In this document: positions 25,906 to 33,751 of the stretch, in pieces | Numbering within the stretch: the stretch's first letter is position 1 | Layout of the letters: each line of letters begins with the position of its first letter | Assembly (NCBI GenBank): GCA_903831155.1 | Contig: CAIKWU010000427.1 | Span: 1 to 37,763 of the forward strand | Source of the DNA: an uncultured Planctomycetaceae bacterium | GTDB taxonomy: Bacteria > Planctomycetota > Planctomycetia > Pirellulales > UBA1268 | DNA length: 37,763 bases | Reading direction: 5' to 3' | Position numbers and translations under genes: made by a program | The notes under the pieces: model-generated | Told to the model about the DNA's origin: nothing | Databases searched by the model: none | Seen by the model: the letters and a program-made list of their open reading frames with translations, nothing else

Positions 25906-27237
25906 ATGACCGCGAGGATCACGATGAGCGATCTGGCGGTGATCACCCTCGGGGAGTGCCGGATCGACTCGCCACTGCGGCCGTTGATCGAGTCTCGCAG
26001 GACCAATGTCCACTACGTCGAAGAGGACGATCGCGTGCTCTTCGCCGACACGGCGAGCCTGGTGGCCGCGGCGGGTGTGCGGGCCGAGGCCTTGCCGGGC
26101 TTCGAGCCCGCCGGCCCCCGCAAGGCGATCTTCTTCGATCCCCCGAAGATGCGGGTCGGCATCGTCACCTGCGGCGGGCTCTGCCCGGGCATCAACGACG
26201 TGATCCGAGGCCTGGTGATGGAACTCTCGTTCCACTACGGCGTGCAGCGGATCTACGGCTTCCGCAACGGCTACCAGGGATTCATCCCCAAGTACGGCCA
26301 CGACGTGATGGACCTGACCCCCGAGGTGGTCTCCGGCATCGACGAGGACGGCGGCACGATCCTCGGCACGTCCCGGGGCGGCCAGGACGCGGGCGAGATC
26401 GTCGACTGCCTCGAGCGGATGAACATTTCCGCCCTGTTCGTGATCGGCGGCGACGGCACCCTCCGCGGCGCGATGCAGATCGCGGCCACCGCCCTCGACC
26501 GCGGCACGAGGATCGCGGTCGTCGGGATCCCCAAGACGATCGACAACGACATCCCCTACATCGACCAGAGCTTCGGCTTCCAGACCGCGTTCAGCGAGGC
26601 CACGAAGTCGATCCGCTCGGCCCACGTCGAGGCCAAGGCCTCGCCCAACGGGGTCGGTCTCGTGAAGCTCATGGGACGCCACTCGGGATTCATCGCCTGC
26701 TACGCGTCGCTCGCCGAGCCCGACGCCAACTACGTGCTGATCCCTGAGGTGCCGTTCGCGCTCGAAGGTCCGGGCGGCTTTCTCGCCCATCTGCTGGAGC
26801 GGGTCCGCCGGCGGGGCCACGCGGTGATCGTCGCGGCCGAGGGGGCGGGGCAGGACCTCGTCCAGGATGCCGGCACGGGGGTCGATGCCTCGGGCAACAG
26901 GAGGCTCGCCGACATCGGCACATTCCTGAAGGGCAGGATCACCGACCACTTCGCAACCGCGGGCGTGGAACTCAACCTCAAGTACATCGACCCGAGCTAC
27001 GCGATCCGCAGCGTGGAGGCGAACCCCTACGACAGCGTCTACTGCCTCAGGCTCGCGCAGAACGCCGTCCACGCCGCAATGGCGGGGCGGACGGGCATGG
27101 TGGTGGGCCGCTGGCGGGGCCGCTTCGTGCACATCCCCATGGCCCTTGCGGTCAGCCACCGAAACCAGGTGGAGCCAAGCGGCGACCTCTGGCTCTCGGT
27201 CCTGGAGGCTACTGGCCAGCCGCGAACGTTTTCCTAG
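25906..27237 (+). CDS. 6-phosphofructokinase (plant/TP0108-like subgroup, probably ATP-dependent)
   Basis: A 443-residue enzyme that phosphorylates fructose 6-phosphate at carbon 1, the committed step of glycolysis. The substrate-binding blocks GIVTCGGLCPGINDVIRG (85-102), FVIGGDGTLRGAM (178-190) and GIPKTIDNDI (207-216) are intact. Gly184 in the GGDGT loop is the residue linked to ATP use (Asp there favours pyrophosphate), while Lys210 before TIDND is typical of the pyrophosphate-like clade; this mixed pattern is known from the TP0108-type enzymes, so ATP use is favoured but not certain. The N-terminus is about 80 residues longer than the E. coli enzyme. AGGAGGAG lies seven bases before the ATG. 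Its last 29 bases overlap the end of the DUF808 gene on the other strand. Confidence 0.9.
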   Translation: MTARITMSDLAVITLGECRIDSPLRPLIESRRTNVHYVEEDDRVLFADTASLVAAAGVRAEALPGFEPAGPRKAIFFDPPKMRVGIVTCGGLCPGINDVIRGLVMELSFHYGVQRIYGFRNGYQGFIPKYGHDVMDLTPEVVSGIDEDGGTILGTSRGGQDAGEIVDCLERMNISALFVIGGDGTLRGAMQIAATALDRGTRIAVVGIPKTIDNDIPYIDQSFGFQTAFSEATKSIRSAHVEAKASPNGVGLVKLMGRHSGFIACYASLAEPDANYVLIPEVPFALEGPGGFLAHLLERVRRRGHAVIVAAEGAGQDLVQDAGTGVDASGNRRLADIGTFLKGRITDHFATAGVELNLKYIDPSYAIRSVEANPYDSVYCLRLAQNAVHAAMAGRTGMVVGRWRGRFVHIPMALAVSHRNQVEPSGDLWLSVLEATGQPRTFS

Positions 27238-28135
27238 GCCAAGCGGCGGCCCCGCCCACCGCGATCAGGCCGACGATCACACCCGTCGCGAGATCGGTGC
27301 CCTTCGTCGCCACCAGGCTCCACCAGGTGCCGCCGTCCGGACCATGGGCGGCCGCATGCCCCATCAGCCGGCTCACGGTCTCGTGGATCCACGGCAGGCC
27401 ATGCGCGATGATCCCGCCGCCCACGAGGAACATGGCGAGCGTGCCCGCGATCGAGAGCACCCGCATGAGGACCGGCGCCGCGCCGAGGAGCATTCGACCG
27501 ATGCCGCGGCTGATGCGGCCGCCCCGGATGAGCACCGCTCCCAGGTCGTCGAGCTTGATGATCGCGGCCACGAGCCCGTAGACGCCGATGGTCATGGCCA
27601 CGGCGACCGCCGCGAGCACGCCCACCTGCACGGCCAGGGGCATGCCCGCCACCACGCCCAGCGCGATCACGATGATCTCGCCCGAGAGGATGAAGTCGGT
27701 CCGGATCGCGCCCGCGATCCGCGTCCGCTCGGAATCGGTGCCCTCTGCCGGGCCGGGAACCGCATGCGGGTCCTCCGTCGGCGGATCGCCGTGGCGGGCC
27801 ATCCGCAGGGCGTTGTGGAGCACCTTCTCGACGCCCTCGTAGCAGAGGTAGGCGCCGCCCGCCATCAGGATCGGCATGATCGCCCACGGTGCCAGCAGGC
27901 TCACCGCCAGCGCGATCGGCACCAGGATCAGCTTGTTGACGGCGGAGCCCCTCGCCACGGCAAGGATCACCGGCAGTTCGCGTTCCGCCTGCACGCCCGC
28001 GATCTGCTTCGCGTTGAGGGCGAGGTCGTCGCCCACCACGCCCGCCGTCTTGGCCGCGGCAACCTTCGTCATGGTGCCCACGTCGTCGAGCACCGACGCG
28101 ATGTCGTCGAGCAGCATCAGCAGGCTGGCAGGCAT
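27209..28135 (-). CDS. DUF808 (YedI-like) inner-membrane protein
   Basis: A 308-residue membrane protein of the DUF808 family. It opens with SLLMLLDDIASVLDDVGTM and KTAGVVGDDLALNA, then has several hydrophobic segments (about 75-100, 105-120, 155-175, 180-205, 230-250 and 280-300) and the family piece GGAYLCYEGVEKVLHN. The function is not established for any relative. ATG 28135 is chosen with GGAGGG seven bases upstream. It lies 49 bases downstream of the squalene-cyclase-fold gene on the same strand. Its 3' end overlaps the phosphofructokinase gene tail to tail by 29 bases. Confidence 0.85.
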   Translation of the reverse strand: MPASLLMLLDDIASVLDDVGTMTKVAAAKTAGVVGDDLALNAKQIAGVQAERELPVILAVARGSAVNKLILVPIALAVSLLAPWAIMPILMAGGAYLCYEGVEKVLHNALRMARHGDPPTEDPHAVPGPAEGTDSERTRIAGAIRTDFILSGEIIVIALGVVAGMPLAVQVGVLAAVAVAMTIGVYGLVAAIIKLDDLGAVLIRGGRISRGIGRMLLGAAPVLMRVLSIAGTLAMFLVGGGIIAHGLPWIHETVSRLMGHAAAHGPDGGTWWSLVATKGTDLATGVIVGLIAVGGAAAWPRKTFAAGQ

Positions 28136-28184
28136 CGTTGATCCCTCCACGAGGCGCCGCACGCGGCGGACGGCCGCTGCAGGC

Positions 28185-29375
28185 TCACTTCCGGCAGCGG
28201 TGGAGCGTCATCAGGGCGTAGCCGGTGCCGTAGGGCTGATGGTAGTCGTAGAGCGGGTAGTCCCACCACGAGCCGTCGGCATCCTGCACGTCGAGGATGA
28301 TCCGCGCGAGATTTCCCCGGTAGCCGTCTGCCACCTCGTGCGGGAGCACCTCGAGCACCCGCGCGGCGTAGTAGTGGCCGAAGAAGTAGAAGTAGCCGGC
28401 GACCTGAAAGAACGACTCGTGCGGGATCGGCCGCTTGCGTCCCAGTTCCAGCCAGCCGTTGCGGACGACGAGCCGGTCGAGCCACTCCTCGAGCACCGCA
28501 TCGGTGATCCGCTCGTCGCCCCAGAGCCGCAGCGCGAGGTTGCAGGCCTGGCTGCGGCCGAGGCTGCCCCCGGGCCGGTTGACCGCCCGCCGCGGCTGCC
28601 AGCGGAGGTAGGAGCCGTAGAGGTAGCTGAAATCCGGGAGCATCTGCGCCTTGGTGGCCTCGACCGCCCGCCGCACGAGCTTCTCCGGGGGCTCCACGCC
28701 GATCTCCCTCGCGTCGTGGAAGGCGACGAGCACGGCCGCGTTCACGAAACTCGTCGACGACGACGCCGGCCGCTGCGTCCCCACCGTGAAATCGTAGTAG
28801 CCCCAGCCCCCCTGGGCCGACTCGTACCGCAGGAGCTTCGCGTACTGCCCCCGGATGAGTTCCGCGATCCGCTCGCGCCGGGCCGCGTCGTCCGGACGGC
28901 GTCCGTGCATCGCCACGAGCGCCTGAATTCCATAGGCGTGGGCCCAGACGTTGTAGATGAGCGCAGGGTCGTCGCGGCGCACGGCCGGCAGATGCTCCAT
29001 CAGCCAGCGTTCGCCCCGCTCGATCGCTTCGGCGACGGCCGGCGAGCCATCGGCCTCCTCGATGAGCCCCTGCACGGCGAGCGCCGTCGTCGCGGCCCGA
29101 AAGCCGAAGTGTGAGCCGACCCCGGCGATGATGTTGAGGTCCTTCGTCCGTTCGGCCGAGCCGAACGAGCCGTCACGATTCTGGCAGCCCACGAGAAACG
29201 CCCGGCCGCGGGCCACGGCTGCGTCGATCTCCGCGGCGGGCACGTCCACCGGCTGCGACTTTCGGTCTGCCGGGGCCAGGGCCGCTGTCGGCTCGATGAT
29301 CGTCGCCGGCGTTTCCCCCCGGACCTCGAGACCGAGCGAGCCGATCGCCGCGATGATGACGAGCCTCGCGATCAC
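28185..29375 (-). CDS. Secreted squalene-cyclase/prenyltransferase-fold repeat protein
   Basis: A 396-residue protein with a short signal peptide (about 1-20). The rest is an alpha/alpha toroid built from prenyltransferase/squalene-oxidase repeats: FLVGCQNRDGSFG near 65, AVQGLIEEADG, AIERGERWLMEHLP, SAQGGWGYYDF, and the final QDADGSWWDYPLYDYHQPYGTGYALMTLHRC. The DxDD protonation motif of triterpene cyclases is absent, so it is not expected to be a cyclase; in the periplasm it more likely binds or processes a polymer. The start is GTG at 29375, whose GTGA overlaps the stop of the HlyD-like gene by four bases, so translation is likely coupled. The role is unknown. Confidence 0.78.
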   Translation of the reverse strand: MIARLVIIAAIGSLGLEVRGETPATIIEPTAALAPADRKSQPVDVPAAEIDAAVARGRAFLVGCQNRDGSFGSAERTKDLNIIAGVGSHFGFRAATTALAVQGLIEEADGSPAVAEAIERGERWLMEHLPAVRRDDPALIYNVWAHAYGIQALVAMHGRRPDDAARRERIAELIRGQYAKLLRYESAQGGWGYYDFTVGTQRPASSSTSFVNAAVLVAFHDAREIGVEPPEKLVRRAVEATKAQMLPDFSYLYGSYLRWQPRRAVNRPGGSLGRSQACNLALRLWGDERITDAVLEEWLDRLVVRNGWLELGRKRPIPHESFFQVAGYFYFFGHYYAARVLEVLPHEVADGYRGNLARIILDVQDADGSWWDYPLYDYHQPYGTGYALMTLHRCRK

Positions 29376-30841
29376 GGCTTGCTGGTCCGCACGCGGTCGC
29401 CGACCGCCACGCCTTCGAGGATCTCGGTGCGGCCGCCGGCCGAGAGGCCGACCTTCACGGGCCTCTTCACCGGCTTGCCGTCGGCGGGCACCACGAACAC
29501 GTGGCGGGTGCCGTCGTCGTCGCGAAACACGGCACCGCTCGGCACGGTCACCGCCTCCGGACGCTTCGCGACCACGCAGCGTGCCTGCCCGGACATCCCC
29601 GGCAGGAGCTTCGGCCCGCCCTCGCGGGGCGAGACGGCGAAGATCGCCTCGAAGCTTCCATCCCTCGGCACCGGCACGAAGGGCCCGAGCGTCACGGGCA
29701 CGTCGGTGTCGGGGTAGCCGGTCGGTTCGGCGAGCCCGGCGAGCCCCGTGGTCAGGAGGTGCAGGTCCTTCTCCTCGATCTTCGCCCGGAACTGCAGGCG
29801 GTCGGGGTCGAGGATCGTGAAGTCGAGTTCGCCGGGCTGCACCGGCTGACCGACGACCGCCTTCGCGGCCACCGCGGCGGTGCTCCACGCCCCCTCGCGG
29901 AAGCGGCCGAAATACACCATGCCGGCCCGCGGGGCCCGGAGCGTCGCGGCGGCCCGGTCGGCCTCGAGCTCGGCGAGTCGCCGCAGCGACGCGGCCCGCT
30001 CGTGCTCCTGCTTCGCGAGGGCGAGCTTCTTCTGTGCGAGCAGCAGCGGGAGGGTGACTCGCGACTTCTCGAGGGCGATCGCGGCCTTTTCCGCCGCCCG
30101 CCGGGCCTCCGTCTCACGCCTCGGGATGCCGAGCGTGAGCGACTCTTCCGACGCCTCCTTGATCCGCTTCAGCGACTGCTCCGACTGCTCGACGTCGAAC
30201 CGCGTGCGCTGCAGGATCATCTCCTCCGTCTCCTCGGTGAGGTCCTTGTCCTTGTACATCCGCTCCAGTTGGGTGAGCTCCTCCCGGGCGTACTTCAACC
30301 GCTCTTCCGCCCCCCGCACCGCGAACCGCGACTGCTCCTCGGAGGCGGCTTTCTCCACCGCCAGAAACCGGGCGAGGTCCTCGGCCGCCACCCGCGCAGC
30401 CCGCTCCGCCTCGGCCATCTCGATCGGGTGAAGCGCCTCGGCGGCCGGCACGTCCTTGCGGGCCACCTCGAGCGCCGTCTCCCCGAGCACCAACTCCACC
30501 TTGAGGTCGGCGATCGCCTGGTCGAGCTTCTCGGTGTCGAACTCGACGACTGGATCACCGGCGTTCACCCGGCTCCCGTGCGACACCACCCGCACGACGT
30601 CGAGGGCCTGCCCCCACGCCTTGGGCCGGAACTCGACGACTGCGTAGTCGACCGGCTCGAACGACCCCTTGGCCGAGAGGGCGGACTCGAACGGGCCCCG
30701 CTCCGCGGCGACCGTGTCGGCCGGCTTCTCGGCGGCCGTCTTTGCCGGCGGCTCATCGGCCCGAAGGAGGTGGGAGGGCCCCACCTTCATCACGACCATC
30801 ACCACCGCCATCGCGGCCCACCACGCACCGGTTCGCCCCAT
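29372..30841 (-). CDS. HlyD-like periplasmic adaptor (membrane fusion) protein
   Basis: A 489-residue protein. A signal or anchor segment (about 5-20) precedes a lipoyl-like half-motif (VVEFRPKAWGQ, VVSHGSRVNAGDPVVEFDT, about 80-120), a long charged coiled-coil hairpin (about 120-310), the second half-motif (about 315-345, APRAGMVYFGRF) and a beta-barrel plus membrane-proximal domain (about 360-485, with LLPGMSGQARCVV and GVAVGDRVRTSKP). This is the layout of adaptors that bridge inner-membrane pumps and outer-membrane channels. No ABC, RND or MFS pump and no TolC-like gene lies beside it. AGGGG lies six bases before ATG 30841. It heads the unit with the squalene-fold gene (four-base overlap) and DUF808. 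Confidence 0.82.
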   Translation of the reverse strand: MGRTGAWWAAMAVVMVVMKVGPSHLLRADEPPAKTAAEKPADTVAAERGPFESALSAKGSFEPVDYAVVEFRPKAWGQALDVVRVVSHGSRVNAGDPVVEFDTEKLDQAIADLKVELVLGETALEVARKDVPAAEALHPIEMAEAERAARVAAEDLARFLAVEKAASEEQSRFAVRGAEERLKYAREELTQLERMYKDKDLTEETEEMILQRTRFDVEQSEQSLKRIKEASEESLTLGIPRRETEARRAAEKAAIALEKSRVTLPLLLAQKKLALAKQEHERAASLRRLAELEADRAAATLRAPRAGMVYFGRFREGAWSTAAVAAKAVVGQPVQPGELDFTILDPDRLQFRAKIEEKDLHLLTTGLAGLAEPTGYPDTDVPVTLGPFVPVPRDGSFEAIFAVSPREGGPKLLPGMSGQARCVVAKRPEAVTVPSGAVFRDDDGTRHVFVVPADGKPVKRPVKVGLSAGGRTEILEGVAVGDRVRTSKP

Positions 30842-30963
30842 CGTCACCCCTCGCTGAAAACGTGATCCCCGCGGGCCGGCGAGCCTGGCCACTCCGGCTC
30901 GCATGAGGCCGACCGGACTGTACCATAACGGAACGACTGTCCCCGCCGCCCGCCGCCGCCACG

Positions 30964-32064
30964 ATGCGACCACGCCACGCCACCGACGACCTCCGCATCG
31001 CGGAGATCAAGGAACTCTCGCCCCCGTCCCACCTGCTTCGCGAGTTTCCCTGCACCGAGACGGTGAGCGGGGTGGTTTCGGCCGGCAGGACGGCGATCCA
31101 CGCGATCCTGCACGGCGACGACGACCGGCTCGTCGTGGTGATCGGCCCCTGCTCGATCCACGATCCCGAGGCCGCGGTGGACTACGCGAAGCGGCTGGCC
31201 GCGGAGCGGGACCGGCTTCGCGCCGATCTCGAGGTGGTGATGCGGGTCTACTTCGAGAAGCCCCGAACGACGGTCGGGTGGAAGGGGCTCATCAATGACC
31301 CCGATCTCGACGGCACGTTCCACATCAACAAGGGTCTCCGGGTCGCCCGCGAACTGCTCGTCGAGATCAACGAACTCGGCGTGCCGGCCGGCTGCGAGTT
31401 CCTCGACATGATCACCCCGCAGTACATCGCCGACCTGGTCGCGTGGGGGGCGATCGGGGCCCGCACCACGGAGAGCCAGGTGCACCGCGAACTCGCCTCG
31501 GGCCTCTCCTGCCCCGTCGGTTTCAAGAACGGCACCGACGGCAATGTGCGGATCGCCGCCGAGGCGATCCTCGCCGCACGACGCTCGCACCACTTTCTCT
31601 CGGTGACGAAGGGGGGGCACACCGCGATCGTGTCCACGAAGGGCAACGACGACTGCCACATCATCCTCCGCGGCGGCTCCGCCCCCAACTACGATGCCGC
31701 GAGCGTGGCGGCGGCCTGCGACGTGCTCGCCCGACACGGGCTCGACGCCCGGCTGATGATCGACGCGTCCCACGGCAACTCGTCCAAGCAGCACGAGCGG
31801 CAGCTCGACGTCGCCGACGCGATCGCCATCCAGCTCGAGTCCGGCGAGCGACGGATCGTCGGCACGATGGTGGAGAGCAATCTGGTGCCGGGCCGTCAGG
31901 ACCTCGTGCCCGGGAGGCCGCTGGCCCGCGGCTGCTCGATCACCGACGCCTGCCTCGGCTGGGACGAGAGCGTGCGGCTCCTCGACCGGCTCGCCGCCGG
32001 GGTCCGCGGCCGCCGGTCCCATGCCACCACGGCCCCCGCCCATCACGCCCCCGCCCGCACCTGA
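30964..32064 (+). CDS. aroG: 3-deoxy-7-phosphoheptulonate (DAHP) synthase, AroG type
   Basis: A 366-residue class I-alpha enzyme that condenses phosphoenolpyruvate with erythrose 4-phosphate, the first step of the shikimate pathway. It reads very like E. coli AroG: DDLRIAEIKEL at the N-terminus, VVVIGPCSIHDPEAA with metal-binding Cys63, VYFEKPRTTVGWKGL, EFLDMITPQY, ARTTESQVHRELASGL, and DASHGNSSKQ. The N-terminal DDLRI and the ITPQY and ELASGLS regions, where E. coli phenylalanine-resistant mutants map, are kept, so feedback by an aromatic amino acid is plausible. The C-terminal extension (about 10 Ala/His/Pro residues) is unusual. No clear ribosome site precedes ATG 30964. A rhodanese gene follows after 22 bases. 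Confidence 0.94.
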   Translation: MRPRHATDDLRIAEIKELSPPSHLLREFPCTETVSGVVSAGRTAIHAILHGDDDRLVVVIGPCSIHDPEAAVDYAKRLAAERDRLRADLEVVMRVYFEKPRTTVGWKGLINDPDLDGTFHINKGLRVARELLVEINELGVPAGCEFLDMITPQYIADLVAWGAIGARTTESQVHRELASGLSCPVGFKNGTDGNVRIAAEAILAARRSHHFLSVTKGGHTAIVSTKGNDDCHIILRGGSAPNYDAASVAAACDVLARHGLDARLMIDASHGNSSKQHERQLDVADAIAIQLESGERRIVGTMVESNLVPGRQDLVPGRPLARGCSITDACLGWDESVRLLDRLAAGVRGRRSHATTAPAHHAPART

Positions 32065-32086
32065 CGAGAGCACCACCCACGCCACC

Positions 32087-32422
32087 ATGACTGATCTGCC
32101 GCTCGAAATCCCGGTCACCGACGCCGCCGCCGCGCTTCGCGGCTCCGCTCCGCCGCTGCTGCTCGACTGCCGCACGCCCGAGGAGCATCAGACGGCGAGG
32201 ATCGCCGGCGCGGTCCTGATCCCGATGCAGGAACTCCCCGAGCGCGTCGCCGAGCTCGCCGGCCAGGAGGCTGCGTCGATCATCGTGCACTGCCACCACG
32301 GCATGCGGAGCCTGCGAGTCGCCACGTGGCTCCGCGACCGCGGATTCACCAAGGCCCAGAGCATGGCTGGCGGGATCGACGCCTGGAGTGAGCAGGTCGA
32401 CCCGACGGTGCCGAAGTACTGA
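32087..32422 (+). CDS. Single-domain rhodanese-like sulfurtransferase
   Basis: A 111-residue cytosolic protein with one rhodanese domain. LLLDCRTPEEHQTARIAGAVLIPM (split across 25-47) and the active-site loop with Cys69 in HCHHGMRS fit the family, as does the end GGIDAWSEQVDP. Relatives pass a persulfide sulfur to acceptors such as cyanide, thioredoxin or sulfur-carrier proteins; the partner here is unknown. The ATG at 32087 starts the domain directly; a GTG-type start upstream would add a proline-rich stretch. It lies 22 bases after the DAHP synthase gene and ends eight bases before the convergent namZ-like stop. Confidence 0.88.
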   Translation: MTDLPLEIPVTDAAAALRGSAPPLLLDCRTPEEHQTARIAGAVLIPMQELPERVAELAGQEAASIIVHCHHGMRSLRVATWLRDRGFTKAQSMAGGIDAWSEQVDPTVPKY

Positions 32423-32430
32423 GCCGCACG

Positions 32431-33606
32431 TCAGCCGTAGAGCAGGGCTCCGGCCCGCCGGTCGATGAAGGACCGCTCCTCCGCCGCCCATGCCGCGGCG
32501 ATCTCGGGGGCATCGACGCCCGCCTCGATGGCGAGCCGCTCGCGATCGGATCCGAACAACAAGTCGATCGCGATCGGGTCCGACACGAACTCGTAGGTCT
32601 CCGTCCGCCAGGCAAAGGCCTCCGGATTCTGCCGCCGCATCTCGGCGAGCAGCGCAAGGCTCGTCCGCACCGGCTGGAAGGTGCGGCGGTCGGTCACGTG
32701 CACCTGCACGCCGCCGCAATCGATTGCGGCGTGCTTCTGGAAGGTGGGGCGAAACGTCAGCGGCCGAAACGCCACGCCCGGCAGGTCATGGGAGGCCATG
32801 CGGCTGGCGAGGGCCGCGCCGTCGATCCAGGGGGCTCCGCAGATCTCGAAGGGTCGCGTGGTGCCCCGGCCCTCGCTCAGGTTCGTGCCCTCGAAGAGGC
32901 ACTGACCGGGATAGACCACCGCGGTGTCGATCGTCGGCATGTTGGGCGAGGGCAGCACCCACGGCAGGCCGCACTCCTCGAACGGCATTCCCCGCCGCCA
33001 GCCCTCCAAGCGGACCACGTCGAGCCCCTCCCGGTCGAGCCCGAGTTCGCCAGCGTAGAGGGTGGCAAGCTCGCCGATCGTGAGCCCGTGGCGGATGGCG
33101 ATGTCGTGCGCGCCCACGAAGCTCCCGAATCCTGGCCGCAGTGCCGGCCCCTCGACGGCGTCACCGCCGAGGGGATTCGGACGGTCGAGTACGACCACAC
33201 GGATGCCCCGCGACACCGCCGCCTCGAGGCAGTATTTCATGGTCGCCTGGAAGGTGTAGTAGCGGCTGCCGACATCGACCATGTCGATCACGAGAGTCTC
33301 GATTCCATCGAGCTGCTCAGCCGTCGGCCGCAGGCTGGCGGCCGTGGTGCCGTAGAGGCTCCAGGTGCGTGGCCCTGCCGACGGCATGCCGGTCCCCACC
33401 GCCTCGAGATCCTGCGCCGCCCCGGCGAGCCCATGCTCCGGGCCGAAGACGGCGGCCAGTTCGACGCCAGGGGCGGACGACAGCAGGTCGACCGCGGTGC
33501 GGAGGCTCTGGTCCGTGGCGGCTGCATGCGTCACGAGGCCGACCGCTCGACCCCGGAGGCGATCGAACCCCTCGCGCACCAGCACGTCGAGCCCCGTGAC
33601 TACCAT
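32431..33606 (-). CDS. DUF1343/NamZ-like exo-N-acetylmuramidase
   Basis: A 391-residue member of the family whose characterised members (NamZ) release N-acetylmuramic acid from peptidoglycan glycan ends. Landmarks are AVFGPEHGL (52-60), SLYG (83-86), DMVDVGSRYYTF (108-119), LDRPNPLGG near 140, LPSPNMPT and CLFEGTNLSEGRGTTRPFE, which hold the conserved acidic and amide residues. The start at 33606 is fixed by GGAG five bases upstream; the next in-frame ATG, 33639, adds 11 residues. Neither start gives a signal peptide, whereas characterised NamZ is exported, so a cytoplasmic role in recycling imported muropeptides is inferred. It is divergent from an LD-carboxypeptidase gene over 145 bases. 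Confidence 0.85.
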   Translation of the reverse strand: MVVTGLDVLVREGFDRLRGRAVGLVTHAAATDQSLRTAVDLLSSAPGVELAAVFGPEHGLAGAAQDLEAVGTGMPSAGPRTWSLYGTTAASLRPTAEQLDGIETLVIDMVDVGSRYYTFQATMKYCLEAAVSRGIRVVVLDRPNPLGGDAVEGPALRPGFGSFVGAHDIAIRHGLTIGELATLYAGELGLDREGLDVVRLEGWRRGMPFEECGLPWVLPSPNMPTIDTAVVYPGQCLFEGTNLSEGRGTTRPFEICGAPWIDGAALASRMASHDLPGVAFRPLTFRPTFQKHAAIDCGGVQVHVTDRRTFQPVRTSLALLAEMRRQNPEAFAWRTETYEFVSDPIAIDLLFGSDRERLAIEAGVDAPEIAAAWAAEERSFIDRRAGALLYG

Positions 33607-33751
33607 CGACTCTCCTTCGCGTGCGCCCGACTCGGCCATGACCAGCCTCGCGTCCGAGCGGGTGCCACGTGCCGCCTGAGTCGCGTCCGAGTTTCCCTCG
33701 CAGGGTATCCTTGCGGAGAGCCTCGAGGAAGAGACGAAGGGAAGTCGGGTT

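Noticed and set aside
28185-29375. A triterpene (hopene or squalene) cyclase
   Set aside because: The repeats match the fold, but the DxDD protonation motif is absent and a signal peptide is present, so cyclase activity is not supported.
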